DNA of 62,210 nt. Source: Spongiibacteraceae bacterium. Lineage in GTDB: Bacteria > Pseudomonadota > Gammaproteobacteria > Pseudomonadales > Dasaniaceae. A program made the position numbers and the translations under genes. Within the stretch, counting starts at the first letter, position 1. Each line of letters opens with the position of its first letter. Shown in pieces: positions 9,284 to 18,129 of this stretch. The notes beneath the pieces were generated by a model that did not search any database, had not been told where the DNA came from, and was given only the letters and a program-made list of their open reading frames with translations. The DNA is taken from NCBI GenBank assembly GCA_028280715.1, contig JANQLG010000012.1:1-62210 (forward strand), written 5' to 3'.

Positions 9284-10276
9284 TTAAAATGTTAACAGTG
9301 CTTCCAGAGCAAATTGGTCTGTTTCTGCGCCACTTTCATCTTCCTCATCCATGCGATATTCAGCGACCAGCAACAAGTTCTCATGAATTTGGTAGCTGGG
9401 GGCAATGGTGATACCGGTAATGTCTTCTACCGTAGTACCGCTTTCTGTTTCTACTTCAGAGCCGTGATAACGCAACGTAACGCCGAACTTATCCCAGGCA
9501 TAATTTGCCATCAGCAAGTAACCTGTTGCTTCAGCTTCATCACCTGCAATAGCAACCGCAGCTCCAGTGTTTTCAGACGCGTTATATTCAGCAGCTAGTG
9601 TTAAGCCACCCGCTGAATAACTGGCCCAAACATTGAACATATCGATGGTTTCACCATTAGCATCACTCTTATCAGTGATATAGAAGGCTTTAGCTGTCAC
9701 ACTTTCTGATGGACTAAGAGCAAGCATTAATTCAACGGCAGGGTCTTCACCATCACGCTCATCACCTTTCAACGTGCCAGGATCATTAACAATAGAAATT
9801 GCTGCGCCTAACATGCCACCACTGTAATTCAAGGAAAAACCCTGTTGGTAAGCACCGTAGAAATATTTAGCGTATCCGGTACCAGAATATTGAAACAGGC
9901 CTGTAGGATCTTCTGTTTCCCAACCCGAATAACTTAAAAACCGACCCGCTTTGAAGTTTAAGTTTTCATTAATGGCATAGTTGATATAAGCCTGTTCAAT
10001 ATGCGTTTCTTGTTCTGGTTCACCGTTATAGTCATATTCAAGATCAATGACAGTCGTCAGGCCCTGGCCAAAATCGTAATTAAAATTAAGTTCAAACTGA
10101 TCAACCCCTGAATCAGTGACACTATCACCGTCATCTGGCTCAACAACGACATAGGACATATCCAGAAAACCTGTCATGGTTAAGCCATCAGCCAACTCAA
10201 AACCATCGGCAAATGTCGGCGAAGCCATGACTATGCCTGCGGTCAATGCTGACACACTCTTTTTCAAAGTATTCAT
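9284..10276 (-). CDS. Outer-membrane beta-barrel porin, probably for urea or short amides
   Basis: A 330-residue protein with a signal peptide (about 1-23, cut after SPTFA). The rest is alternating amphipathic beta strands separated by acidic turns, ending in F (ALLTF), the usual signal for barrel assembly. It resembles the BBP2-like putative porins. An AGGGG Shine-Dalgarno precedes ATG 10276. It lies 91 bp upstream of urtA in the same direction. In Methylophilus the FmdC porin sits with an UrtA-like amide transporter, so a role in letting urea or amides across the outer membrane is a reasonable inference. Substrate specificity cannot be read from the sequence. Confidence 0.85.
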   Translation of the reverse strand: MNTLKKSVSALTAGIVMASPTFADGFELADGLTMTGFLDMSYVVVEPDDGDSVTDSGVDQFELNFNYDFGQGLTTVIDLEYDYNGEPEQETHIEQAYINYAINENLNFKAGRFLSYSGWETEDPTGLFQYSGTGYAKYFYGAYQQGFSLNYSGGMLGAAISIVNDPGTLKGDERDGEDPAVELMLALSPSESVTAKAFYITDKSDANGETIDMFNVWASYSAGGLTLAAEYNASENTGAAVAIAGDEAEATGYLLMANYAWDKFGVTLRYHGSEVETESGTTVEDITGITIAPSYQIHENLLLVAEYRMDEEDESGAETDQFALEALLTF

Positions 10277-10613
10277 AAAAGTAGCACCCCTAAAAAGTTA
10301 AACCTGAAATTGTTATTGCTAAAGCAATGTATAGTTGCTCAAACCTTTAATACCCATCCCCATAAAAAGCTCCCCTTATTTCCCAGGCAGAGCTGTTAGG
10401 CATCCTCTGATTTCAGATTTATTATGCTCAAATGCTTTTAGTGGAGATATTCGTCATATGGCGCTACCAACTACGTCATTTGACATATGTCCTAGCAGCC
10501 AGCTTTTAGCTGACAACCGGTCTTAAGAAAGGTATATAGGGAATAACAAAGATTACATTGGTAAAAAAACTATAAAATAGTTCGGGGATGGATTTACTTT
10601 TGATTGCACTCAA
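10277..10613 (-). promoter_or_regulatory. Leader/promoter region of the porin-urt-ure locus
   Basis: This 337-bp gene-free stretch separates the marR stop from the porin start. On the minus strand it contains ATGACG twice (at 10479-10474 and 10457-10452, 22 bp apart, about two helical turns), each next to a CATATG. Such spacing is typical of a dimeric activator site. A possible -10 (CATAAT/TAATAA) lies near 10420-10426. I saw no recognisable riboswitch, in particular nothing like the guanidine or ykkC folds. A nitrogen-responsive or urea-responsive activator is the likely user; its identity is unknown. Confidence 0.4.
10563..10582 (-). terminator. Possible terminator after marR
   Basis: On the minus strand AACTAT-TTT-ATAGTT forms a short, AT-only stem followed by a run of seven T, about 30 bp after the marR stop codon. 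The T-run is good but the stem is weak, so efficiency may be low. Confidence 0.4.
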
Positions 10614-11162
10614 TCAACTCTGACTATGAAATTCGTGCTCGCGACAAATTTGTTTAACTTCAACTTTTGTGAGCGGTTCGCCTGTTAGCCCACACTGAAA
10701 TTTTCCGTTAGGCAGTGAACGATTAAAGCGACAAGATTGGCACTGCCCAAAACCTTGATGACTGTTTTTAAGTTGCCATTCCATCAGTAGTGATTTCAAG
10801 GCATCACTGGCTTCTTTCGCCTCACCGAGATTGGGCATTAAGGAATTTGCGATGCGCTTAACGCTAGCTTTAGCTTTTGGCGTCAAATAAAGCCGGGTAA
10901 CGCGTTTATCATCAGGGCATTGGTTTCTTTCAATGTAACCATCTTTCTCTAAAAGCTTAAGGCTTTGGGAAATACTCCCCTTCGTTTGCCCCAAGTACTC
11001 GCTTAATGCCTGCGCTGTATTCGAATACCGATTACAAATCGACAAATATTGCAGAATCTCAACATGTACAGGCTGGATACCTTCATTGTTTGCAGCATGG
11101 CGAATCTGACTTCTATAGAGAGAAGTCAGCCTTTCCAGCCAAATATCAATATCGTTAATCAT
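10614..11162 (-). CDS. MarR-family regulator with a C-terminal four-cysteine cluster
   Basis: A 182-residue winged-helix repressor: the helix-turn-helix is about residues 45-75 (LSEYLGQTKGSISQSLKLLEKDG), with the wing at DDKRVTRLYLTPKA. After the usual MarR length (about 135) there is an extra tail with Cys141-x2-Cys144, Cys157 and Cys173 plus His176 and His179. This suggests a bound metal (Zn or Fe-S) or a redox switch. It is divergent from the DUF2024-redoxin operon. An imperfect operator overlaps its own probable -10, consistent with autoregulation. No Shine-Dalgarno is visible before ATG 11162, and the best -10 lies only about 9 bp upstream, so the mRNA may be leaderless. Confidence 0.9.
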   Translation of the reverse strand: MINDIDIWLERLTSLYRSQIRHAANNEGIQPVHVEILQYLSICNRYSNTAQALSEYLGQTKGSISQSLKLLEKDGYIERNQCPDDKRVTRLYLTPKAKASVKRIANSLMPNLGEAKEASDALKSLLMEWQLKNSHQGFGQCQSCRFNRSLPNGKFQCGLTGEPLTKVEVKQICREHEFHSQS

Positions 11163-11172
11163 TTTTTAATAG

Positions 11173-11190
11173 TATAGCTTCTAAACTATA
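11173..11190. promoter_or_regulatory. Secondary MarR operator overlapping the marR promoter
   Basis: The right half CTAAACTATA is identical to the right half of the perfect palindrome at 11221-11249, and the left half TATAG is a shortened match. The site covers the minus-strand TATACT (11176-11171), a plausible -10 for marR. It is probably a weaker autoregulatory site. Confidence 0.55.
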
Positions 11191-11218
11191 TTGACAATCT
11201 TAAAATCGCCAGTATCAT
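11191..11218 (+). promoter_or_regulatory. Sigma70-type promoter for the DUF2024 operon
   Basis: Consensus TTGACA at 11191-11196 and TATCAT at 11213-11218 are spaced by 16 bp. The predicted transcription start then falls inside the palindrome that begins at 11221, so a bound repressor would block initiation or escape. Confidence 0.6.
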
Positions 11219-11220
11219 CC

Positions 11221-11249
11221 ACATATAGTTTAGATTCTAAACTATATGT
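11221..11249. promoter_or_regulatory. Perfect 29-bp palindromic operator
   Basis: The half-site ACATATAGTTTAGA and its exact reverse complement are separated by one T, giving 14 paired positions without a mismatch. It is located just after the -10 of the rightward promoter and between a MarR gene and its divergent operon, the classic place for the MarR-protein operator. Confidence 0.8.
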
Positions 11250-11283
11250 TCAAATAAATATCGAAGTGAAGTAAGGAGCATTT

Positions 11284-11553
11284 ATGAAAATCGATGTTTA
11301 CGACTCCTACGCAAAAACCACAGATGGCCGACTGATGCATTTTGATGTGTTCGTCAAATCAGGCACCTCTGCCGAGGTGGCATGGCGTCGCGGTAGAGAT
11401 TGGTTAAAAAGCATTGGCGAAAATCCAGCAGGCTTGGAGCAGTCGCAGTGTAGTTTTTGCCACACAGAAGTGGCCAATCCCGAAGTTCAAAGAGCAGTCG
11501 AGTATAAAGGTTTTTTCATTCTTCAAATGGAAGGCTGCCCAAGCCCCGTATAA
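11284..11553 (+). CDS. DUF2024 family protein
   Basis: An 89-residue cytoplasmic protein matching the DUF2024 pattern: MKIDVYDSYAKTTDGRLMHF at the start, a central W-L-x-SIGE helix, a CSFCH motif (about residues 56-60) and a C-terminal GFFILQMEGC. The function of the family is unknown. The CxxCH pair and the late Cys could bind a metal or form a disulphide. A Shine-Dalgarno (AAGGAG) stands six bases upstream of ATG 11284. It is the first gene of the operon behind the MarR operator, with a secreted protein and a thioredoxin-like protein next in line, so a redox or metal theme is likely. Confidence 0.88.
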   Translation: MKIDVYDSYAKTTDGRLMHFDVFVKSGTSAEVAWRRGRDWLKSIGENPAGLEQSQCSFCHTEVANPEVQRAVEYKGFFILQMEGCPSPV

Positions 11554-11579
11554 CCACTAAATTTAACGAGGATAGATTA

Positions 11580-12317
11580 ATGAAACCATTCAAGATCGTA
11601 TTCAGTAATTTAAGTGTAATAATTTTATTATGTTTATCTATAGTCACTTCTGCTCACAATATTAAAACAGAAAAAGGCAATACCAAATTACCGGCTTTCG
11701 ATATTGTGCAAGCCAGCATTGAAGCCAGTGATAATTGGCTGACATTCACCATGCAAGTAAGTAAAAAAGCGGGTAAATCAAAACCGACGCCGACGGGAAA
11801 ACTAGAGGGTAGCGAAGTATTCTCCTATGTTTGGCCAACACAAATAGATAGCTCGGCGGTTGGTTTTGACGAAGAACAAGGTATTCTCGCGATGGCTATC
11901 ACCTCACACCCCGATTTTGATGATACCCCGCTGTTTGACGAAAACGCCGATGGTGATTTGGGTAACGATGGTACAGTCTGGCACTCGCATTGGGTTGTGC
12001 TAGTTCCCGATAACGCTTGTGGCGAAGGAGCATTAAAAGTAAAAGATATTCCAGAGGGTACCAGCCCTAAGCTACCTCTGACCTGGCCAGGCTTGCCGAT
12101 CTTAATTGACAGTCCAGGCTATTCGCCCATTATCAATAAAAAGCACGTATCGGTACGCGTACCATTTCGCAACGCAAAAGAATTAAAGGGGATTGCTTTT
12201 GATGGCGTAACATCAGGCTTACGCGTGAATGAAAGCGCACATGCCCCTTTATTATGTGTTGTTGATGTGTTTGATGTGGCATCGGGTGATCTCTCTTTAC
12301 CCGGCAAAGTACAATAA
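11580..12317 (+). CDS. Secreted protein of unknown function in the MarR-controlled operon
   Basis: A 245-residue protein with a signal peptide (about 1-24, ending TSAHN). The mature part is soluble, predominantly beta, and has an acidic stretch (FDENADGDLGNDG, about residues 119-131) followed by WHSHWVVLV, where His and Asp residues could hold a metal. One Cys pair is possible (DNACGEG and LLCVVD). I do not recognise a family with certainty. It starts 26 bp after the DUF2024 stop with a GAGGA ribosome site, so it belongs to the same operon. Confidence 0.8.
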   Translation: MKPFKIVFSNLSVIILLCLSIVTSAHNIKTEKGNTKLPAFDIVQASIEASDNWLTFTMQVSKKAGKSKPTPTGKLEGSEVFSYVWPTQIDSSAVGFDEEQGILAMAITSHPDFDDTPLFDENADGDLGNDGTVWHSHWVVLVPDNACGEGALKVKDIPEGTSPKLPLTWPGLPILIDSPGYSPIINKKHVSVRVPFRNAKELKGIAFDGVTSGLRVNESAHAPLLCVVDVFDVASGDLSLPGKVQ

Positions 12318-12412
12318 AAACACAATATAAAGTACGGTAAAAAATGCAGTAATCTGAATATTCGCGGCACGTCTGTCATTAAAGTGCATGCCGTGAAGAA
12401 CATGAGGTTTCT

Positions 12413-12883
12413 ATGGCTGAATTGATAACACCACCAGAACTCAACGTGCAAACTTGGTTAAACACAGAGAATGCGTTGTCACTGGAAACATTACGAGGAA
12501 AAGTTGTCGCAGTGTTTGCGTTTCAGATGTTGTGCCCGGGCTGTGTGCAGCACTCTTTGCCACAAGCCAATCGTGTTCATGCTTTATTTAACCGAGAAGA
12601 CGTAACTGTAATCGGCTTACACACCGTCTTTGAGCATCATAAAGCTAATACTGAAGAAATGTTAAAAGCATTTATGCACGAAAATCGCATCACCTTTCCT
12701 ATAGGCATCGATATGCCATCAGTTGATGGCAGCCCATTCCCTCAAACGATGAGCGCATATCGGATGCAAGGTACACCCACCCTGCTTCTCATTGATAAAC
12801 AGGGTTATTTACGTAAACACCATTTTGGTCATGAACAGGATTTAGTACTCGGTACAGAGCTGGCAAGTCTGATTGCAGAATAA
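12413..12883 (+). CDS. Thioredoxin-fold redoxin (TlpA/AhpC-like)
   Basis: A 156-residue protein with the thioredoxin fold. It has GKVVAVFAFQMLCPGCVQHSLP with a CPGC active-site pair (about residues 39-42), a cis-Pro loop GTPTLLLIDKQG (about 121-132) and an AhpC/TlpA-type insertion containing HTVFEHH. No signal peptide is seen, so it appears cytoplasmic. GAGG five bases before ATG 12413 supports the start. It is third in the operon after the DUF2024 and secreted proteins, with a 95-bp gap. Its likely job is a thiol-disulphide exchange or peroxide-related reaction; the partner is unknown. Confidence 0.87.
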   Translation: MAELITPPELNVQTWLNTENALSLETLRGKVVAVFAFQMLCPGCVQHSLPQANRVHALFNREDVTVIGLHTVFEHHKANTEEMLKAFMHENRITFPIGIDMPSVDGSPFPQTMSAYRMQGTPTLLLIDKQGYLRKHHFGHEQDLVLGTELASLIAE

Positions 12884-12982
12884 CGGATAACTTATACGCA
12901 TGGCTCGTCGTATAAGACAGGAAATTATTGAGGAAAGATATTAAATTTGGCATGTCCGCCGAAAAGATACAGAGTTTATGTT

Positions 12983-13681
12983 ATGAGACTACATTATTTA
13001 CAACATGTCCCCTTTGAAGGCTTGTCCATGATTGCTGAATGGGCACAGGCCAATAACCACTCTATAAATTGCACCAAGTTCTATCAGAACGACTATAAAC
13101 TGCCTACCGCTGATGACTTTGACATGCTCGTTGTAATGGGCGGCCCAATGAGTGTCAATGATGACACCATATATTCGTGGTTAGCCGAAGAAAGAGCCTG
13201 CATTAAAGCGGCAATTGATGCTGATAAATATGTGCTCGGTGTCTGTTTGGGGGCACAGCAGATAGCAAGAGTGTTAGGTGCACAGGTAAAAGCTAATCCT
13301 TGCAAAGAAATTGGTTGGTACCCCATTGCATTTACAGACCAAGCGTTAAGTCTTACGCTATTGAGCGGTCTAAATAACGCGATGACAGTTTTACATTGGC
13401 ATGGTGAAACATTTGATATACCTGCCGGAGCCATTCAGTTAGCCAGTAGTGCAGTATGTGCCAATCAAGGCTTTTTATATCAAGATAAGGTACTGGCGTT
13501 ACAGTTTCATATTGAGATGGATACCTTGGCAGTCGAACAAATCGTTGAATCCTGTAGCAACGAACTAATTGACGAAGAACATATACAAAGCGAAAGCACT
13601 ATCCTTGAAGGGACTAAACGCTATCATTTAAAACGCGCCCTCTTTCGGTTACTGGATAATTGGATAGTTGGCGATAGATAA
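12983..13681 (+). CDS. Class-I glutamine amidotransferase-like protein
   Basis: A 232-residue GATase-1 domain protein of the stand-alone type related to GMP-synthase amidotransferase and YfeJ. It has MGGPMSVND (oxyanion region), the nucleophile Cys in GVCLGAQ and the catalytic His in LQFHIE; a downstream Glu is available. I start at ATG 12983 because MRLHYLQHVPFEG is the usual family N-terminus. A longer frame from TTG 12947 has no supporting ribosome site. It follows the redoxin gene by about 100 bp and may or may not be in the same operon. The substrate is unknown; gamma-glutamyl hydrolysis is the usual guess. Confidence 0.88.
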   Translation: MRLHYLQHVPFEGLSMIAEWAQANNHSINCTKFYQNDYKLPTADDFDMLVVMGGPMSVNDDTIYSWLAEERACIKAAIDADKYVLGVCLGAQQIARVLGAQVKANPCKEIGWYPIAFTDQALSLTLLSGLNNAMTVLHWHGETFDIPAGAIQLASSAVCANQGFLYQDKVLALQFHIEMDTLAVEQIVESCSNELIDEEHIQSESTILEGTKRYHLKRALFRLLDNWIVGDR

Positions 13682-13800
13682 TTTAGTTCATCTCTTGATG
13701 CTTATACATAAAAGAAATTTAAGCTGAAACAGATAGCGCGTAATCCTCAATCCAGTGTAAGCTGAGTTGCTATAGGCAAAATAACGTTTACCGATTTTTT

Positions 13801-15504
13801 ATGACTAACCAACAGCTTGATAAAACTTCTCCACCCGTGTCCAGGCTTGAAGACCTCGCCAAATTGGCAGACTACTCTCTGCTAGATACCCTTAACTGCG
13901 ATCCTGATGCAACAACTGATGGGGAAGATTACAGACCACGGCAAGTTTTCACAGGACATTATGTACCCGTCAAACCCACCCCCATTGCCGAGCCTGATTA
14001 CATCGCTCATAGCAATACATTTTTCCGTGAGCTAAATTTTGCTGACAGTTTGGCGCAAGCTGATGATTTTCGCCGGCTATTCTCTGGTGATGTTTCTCAC
14101 GTTCCAGCACCCATGCGTAAAATCGGCTGGGCCACCGGCTATGCGCTTTCTATCTATGGAACCGAGTATACCCAGCAGTGTCCATTCAGGTCAGGCAATG
14201 GCTATGGCGATGGTCGGGCCGTGTCAGTGCTTGAAGCCGTTATCAATGGCAGGCGTTGGGAGATGCAATTAAAAGGCGGAGGCCGCACCCCATATTGCCG
14301 TGGCGCAGATGGTCGTGCTGTATTGCGTTCGAGTATCCGTGAATTTCTGGCACAAGAGCATATGCACGCGCTAGGCGTACCGACTTCCAGATCGTTAAGT
14401 TTGTATGTATCAAAAACAGAGTCGGTCAGCCGCCCTTGGTACTCCGAAGGGTCGTGCTCCATAGAACCCGATATTATGGCATCGGAGCCTGTTGCTATTT
14501 CAACACGGGTTGCCCCCTCCTTCCTGCGTGTTGGTCAACTCGAACTCTTTGGCCGCCGAGCTCGTAAGCATGAGCATCCAAAAGCGATGGAAGAGTTGGA
14601 GATGATCGCATTGCATTTAATCGATCGCGAGTATAAGAACGAGATCGATGACAATTTATCAACTCATGAAAAGTTAGTGATACTGGCCGACGCATTCCGC
14701 AACCGCCTAACGTCTTTGGTAGCCAACTGGATACGCGTCGGCTATTGCCAGGGCAACTTTAATAGCGACAATTGCGCTGGTGGCGGCTTTACTCTCGACT
14801 ATGGTCCTTTCGGATTCTGCGAACGCTTCGACCCAATTTACCAACCATGGACAGGTGGCGGGAAACATTTTTCGTTCTTCAACCAACCCGTCGCAGCTGG
14901 AACCAACTTTCATATGTTTTGCACTGCTCTGCGGCCTTTACTTGAATCCCATCCGGAATCTCTAGAGAAATTCGACGAGGTTAGAGAAGGGTTTTCCTCA
15001 GTGATGCAGATGAAATTGGAGAACATGTGGGCTGCTAAACTTGGCCTGAACACATTTAACGCCGAATTATTCCAGGACCTTATTACACTGATGGTGCAAA
15101 CCTCTGTCGATTACACTCTCTTCTTCCGGGAGCTCTCGAATATCCCCGACAGTATTGAGCCACTCAAAAAGAGCTTCTATAAGGAACCAACTGATTCACT
15201 TAAAGAACAATGGTCGCAGTGGTTGCAACAATGGAAATCTCTAGCCACTACTGACCAGAACACTGAACAACTTTCGCAACAGATGAAACAAATCAACCCT
15301 AAATACACTTGGCGAGAATGGCTTGTCGCACCAGCCTATCAACAAGCGATGGAAGGGGATTACACGCTTGTTCGAGAATTACAGGAAGTGTTAACCAAAC
15401 CCTATGATGAACAATCAAAAGAAGTGGAAGATAAATACTACAGACTAAGACCCGAGGAATATTTTGCAGCCGGTGGCGTATCGCATTATAGCTGCTCTTC
15501 TTGA
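13801..15504 (+). CDS. selO: SelO-family pseudokinase (protein AMPylase), divergent type
   Basis: A 567-residue member of the SelO/YdiU family, which transfers AMP to Ser/Thr/Tyr of proteins. Seen are [20 protein letters not shown] (about residues 157-175), [14 protein letters not shown] (about 235-248), the metal-binding Asn and Asp in NFNSDN (319-324) and DYGPFGF (from Asp333), and a C-terminal CSS. The family's eukaryotic forms have selenocysteine in that place (U-S-S); bacterial ones have Cys. Unusual is Q at residue 317, where most SelO proteins have His (HGxxNTDN), together with extra sequence around residues 205-230. No clear Shine-Dalgarno precedes ATG 13801. It is probably monocistronic, with dusA 95 bp downstream. 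Confidence 0.92.
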   Translation: MTNQQLDKTSPPVSRLEDLAKLADYSLLDTLNCDPDATTDGEDYRPRQVFTGHYVPVKPTPIAEPDYIAHSNTFFRELNFADSLAQADDFRRLFSGDVSHVPAPMRKIGWATGYALSIYGTEYTQQCPFRSGNGYGDGRAVSVLEAVINGRRWEMQLKGGGRTPYCRGADGRAVLRSSIREFLAQEHMHALGVPTSRSLSLYVSKTESVSRPWYSEGSCSIEPDIMASEPVAISTRVAPSFLRVGQLELFGRRARKHEHPKAMEELEMIALHLIDREYKNEIDDNLSTHEKLVILADAFRNRLTSLVANWIRVGYCQGNFNSDNCAGGGFTLDYGPFGFCERFDPIYQPWTGGGKHFSFFNQPVAAGTNFHMFCTALRPLLESHPESLEKFDEVREGFSSVMQMKLENMWAAKLGLNTFNAELFQDLITLMVQTSVDYTLFFRELSNIPDSIEPLKKSFYKEPTDSLKEQWSQWLQQWKSLATTDQNTEQLSQQMKQINPKYTWREWLVAPAYQQAMEGDYTLVRELQEVLTKPYDEQSKEVEDKYYRLRPEEYFAAGGVSHYSCSS

Positions 15505-15599
15505 TTCTCGATTAAAGTGATCCCCACTATTAAACTGTAGAGCAATCTGGTTCCTGCTAAAATGGCCAGAGAAACTGTATCTAATTTCGCAAAACTCGG

Positions 15600-16610
15600 A
15601 TGAAAAAAATCAACCGCACATTCTCTATTGCACCAATGATGAATTGGTCTGACCGTCATTGTCGAATGTTCTGGCGCCAGCTGACCGAACACGCTTTGCT
15701 ATACACCGAAATGGTAACAACTGGTGCCATTTTGCATGCCGGACCGGAACGGTTTTTGACGTTCCATGATGAAGAACACCCGGTAGCGTTACAGTTGGGA
15801 GGGAGCAACCCCAAAGAATTAGCCCAATGCGCAAAGATCGCTGAGCAATGGGGCTATGATGAAATTAATATCAACTGCGGCTGTCCATCTGACCGGGTAC
15901 AAAATGGCGCCTTTGGCGCATGCCTGATGGGGATGCCAGATACTGTCGCCAATTGCGTAAAAGCCATGCAGGATGCCTGCTCTATTCCAGTGACGGTGAA
16001 ACATCGTATCGGCATCGATCATATGGAAACCTATGAAGAACTGGTTACTTTTATTGAACCTATAAAAGCTGTTGGATGCAGTACCTTTATTGTTCATGCA
16101 AGAAAGGCTTGGCTGCAGGGCTTGAGCCCCAAGCAAAATAGGGAAATTCCTCCTCTCAATTATCCGATGGTGTATCAGCTCAAACAGGATTTCCCAGAAT
16201 TGGAAATTATCATCAATGGCGGCATCGAAACGCTCGCTCAATGTGATGGGCACCTGCAGCACGTCGACGGCGTAATGATTGGGCGCGCTGCCTATCATGA
16301 TCCCTATATGCTGGCAGATGTGGACCAGCACATTTTTGGACAGACAAAAACTACCAAAACTCGCGACCAGGTGCTGCTGGACTTTTTGCCCTATATCGAG
16401 GAACAATTAACCCAGGGGGTTGCCCTACACCATATGACGCGGCACATTCTCGGTTTATTTCAAGGTGTTCCCGGCGCCAAACTTTTCCGCCGACATATCA
16501 GCCAACAGGCTCATAAGAAAGGAGCCGGACTGGATGTCGTGTTAGACGCCAGAAACTTAATGCTGAAAGCGGCCCAGCGAACTGAAGAATTTCGTGCAGC
16601 TAATTATTGA
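15600..16610 (+). CDS. dusA: tRNA-dihydrouridine(20/20a) synthase DusA
   Basis: FMN-dependent reductase that converts uridine to dihydrouridine in the D-loop of tRNA, 336 residues, as usual. It opens with the DusA signature SIAPMMNWSDRHCR, has the NINCGCPSDRVQNGAFGACLM stretch containing the catalytic Cys, the VKHRIGID flavin-binding segment and INGGIE / GVMIGRAAY phosphate-binding motifs. The closeness to E. coli DusA in these motifs, rather than DusB or DusC, supports the assignment. It is followed 27 bp later by the transaldolase gene. Confidence 0.95.
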   Translation: MKKINRTFSIAPMMNWSDRHCRMFWRQLTEHALLYTEMVTTGAILHAGPERFLTFHDEEHPVALQLGGSNPKELAQCAKIAEQWGYDEININCGCPSDRVQNGAFGACLMGMPDTVANCVKAMQDACSIPVTVKHRIGIDHMETYEELVTFIEPIKAVGCSTFIVHARKAWLQGLSPKQNREIPPLNYPMVYQLKQDFPELEIIINGGIETLAQCDGHLQHVDGVMIGRAAYHDPYMLADVDQHIFGQTKTTKTRDQVLLDFLPYIEEQLTQGVALHHMTRHILGLFQGVPGAKLFRRHISQQAHKKGAGLDVVLDARNLMLKAAQRTEEFRAANY

Positions 16611-16637
16611 CCGTTTATTTGAATCAACGAGAGTATT

Positions 16638-17588
16638 ATGAGCAGCAAGCTTGAGCAGTTAAAAACGATGACAGATGTTGTTGCCGATACCGGTGACATT
16701 GAAGCTATTGCCCGTTTTAAACCGATAGACGCCACCACTAACCCGTCGCTACTACTTAAAGCTGCCGGGTTACCGCAATACCAATCACTGATCACGGAAA
16801 GTCGTGATTGGGCGTATCAACAGGGCGGTAGCGAAGCTGAACAATTAGCTAATTGCTGCGACAAATTAGCTGTTGCTATTGGCTGTGAAATTTTGAACAT
16901 TATTCCCGGTCGCATATCGACTGAAGTCGATGCGCGTTTTTCCTTTGACACAGAAGCTACATTAAGCAAAGCAAGGCAGCTGATTAATTTATATGAAAAC
17001 GCTGATATTCCTGCCAATCGGGTATTAATTAAAATAGCATCAACCTGGGAAGGCATTAAAGCGGCAGAGATTCTTGAAAAAGAAGGCATTAATTGCAATC
17101 TAACATTGCTCTTTAGTTTTACCCAGGCTGCAGCTTGTGCTGATGCGGGTGCATTTTTGATTTCACCCTTTGTCGGTAGAATTCTTGACTGGTACAAAGC
17201 AAATTCTGATAAAAAAGAGTATGCCCCTCATGAAGATCCAGGCGTTATTTCAGTCAGTCGCATCTACAATTTTTACAAACAGCATAATTATAAAACAGTC
17301 GTTATGGGAGCCAGTTTTCGCAATACCGGAGAAATAGAACAATTGGCTGGCTGTGATCGATTAACTATCAGCCCACAACTATTAGAAGAACTGGAAAGTT
17401 CTAACGCGAAATTAGATAGAAAACTCGATCCTGATGTTCGCGGTGATGCCATTATGATTCCCGAAAATAGTGAATCATCGTTTCGCTGGGCATTAAATGA
17501 AGATGCTATGGCAACCGAGAAACTGGCAGAAGGTATTCGAAACTTTACCGCCGATCAAATTAAGCTGGAACAACTATTAAGATTATAA
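16638..17588 (+). CDS. tal: Transaldolase
   Basis: Pentose-phosphate enzyme that moves a dihydroxyacetone unit between sugar phosphates, 316 residues, the size of TalB. The N-terminus ([19 protein letters not shown]) and [13 protein letters not shown] are typical. The Schiff-base Lys is in [12 protein letters not shown] (about residue 131), followed by [11 protein letters not shown] and [15 protein letters not shown] ribosome site lies before ATG 16638. It lies between dusA and a TerB-like gene in the same direction, with short gaps. Confidence 0.96.
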   Translation: MSSKLEQLKTMTDVVADTGDIEAIARFKPIDATTNPSLLLKAAGLPQYQSLITESRDWAYQQGGSEAEQLANCCDKLAVAIGCEILNIIPGRISTEVDARFSFDTEATLSKARQLINLYENADIPANRVLIKIASTWEGIKAAEILEKEGINCNLTLLFSFTQAAACADAGAFLISPFVGRILDWYKANSDKKEYAPHEDPGVISVSRIYNFYKQHNYKTVVMGASFRNTGEIEQLAGCDRLTISPQLLEELESSNAKLDRKLDPDVRGDAIMIPENSESSFRWALNEDAMATEKLAEGIRNFTADQIKLEQLLRL

Positions 17589-17636
17589 AGTCAGCTAATT
17601 AATAGCAGACCTATATTAACCTTAGAGGAATAAATA

Positions 17637-18083
17637 TTGTTAGTTAAGATTAAAGAGTTTTTTTCAGCTCAGCTCGCTATTGATGAATCTCAGACTGATC
17701 CACAGCAGCAATTGCAGTTAGCTGCCGCAGCCTTGATGATTGAACTCAGTAGAGCTGATTACAATCGGGATGTCGAAGAAATGGCAGCTATTGAACGGGC
17801 ACTCACTAAAACCTTCGATCTAAAGTCAGAACAATTGGCAGAATTAATTCAATTGGCTGAAGAAGAAAATAAGGAAGCTGTTTCGCTGTACCAGTTTACT
17901 ACGCTCATCAAGGATCATTACTCTGCAGAGCAACGTTTTGAACTGGTCAAAATGTTATGGCAAGTGGCAGTGGCCGATGGGCATATCAGTAAGTACGAAG
18001 ACTATTTTATCCGCAAGATTGCCGATTTAATTTATCTTCCGCACAGTGAGTTTATTCGGGCCAAGCTCGCTGTTGTACGATGA
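17637..18083 (+). CDS. TerB-like (tellurite resistance/DjlA-type) helical protein
   Basis: A 148-residue all-helical TerB-domain protein: an acidic helix pair with EMAAIERALTKTF, then LVKMLWQVAVADGHISKYEDYFIRKIADL (about residues 103-131), where acidic residues form the usual metal-binding face. Stand-alone TerB proteins of this type are common and usually not linked to tellurite. The start is TTG at 17637, supported by AGAGGA seven bases upstream and by the absence of a nearby ATG. It follows transaldolase by 48 bp. Confidence 0.87.
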   Translation: MLVKIKEFFSAQLAIDESQTDPQQQLQLAAAALMIELSRADYNRDVEEMAAIERALTKTFDLKSEQLAELIQLAEEENKEAVSLYQFTTLIKDHYSAEQRFELVKMLWQVAVADGHISKYEDYFIRKIADLIYLPHSEFIRAKLAVVR

Positions 18084-18129
18084 ATTAAAAAACGGAAAAT
18101 AGTGTAACAGCCGTTGCAACTCAGTGACA

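Noticed and set aside
10277-10613. A guanidine or other riboswitch before the porin/urea genes
   Set aside because: I could not find the conserved loop sequences or pairing of known classes; the region looks like protein-binding DNA.
17637-18083. Tellurite resistance function for the TerB-like gene
   Set aside because: No other ter genes are present; stand-alone TerB-domain proteins are common and not tied to tellurite.
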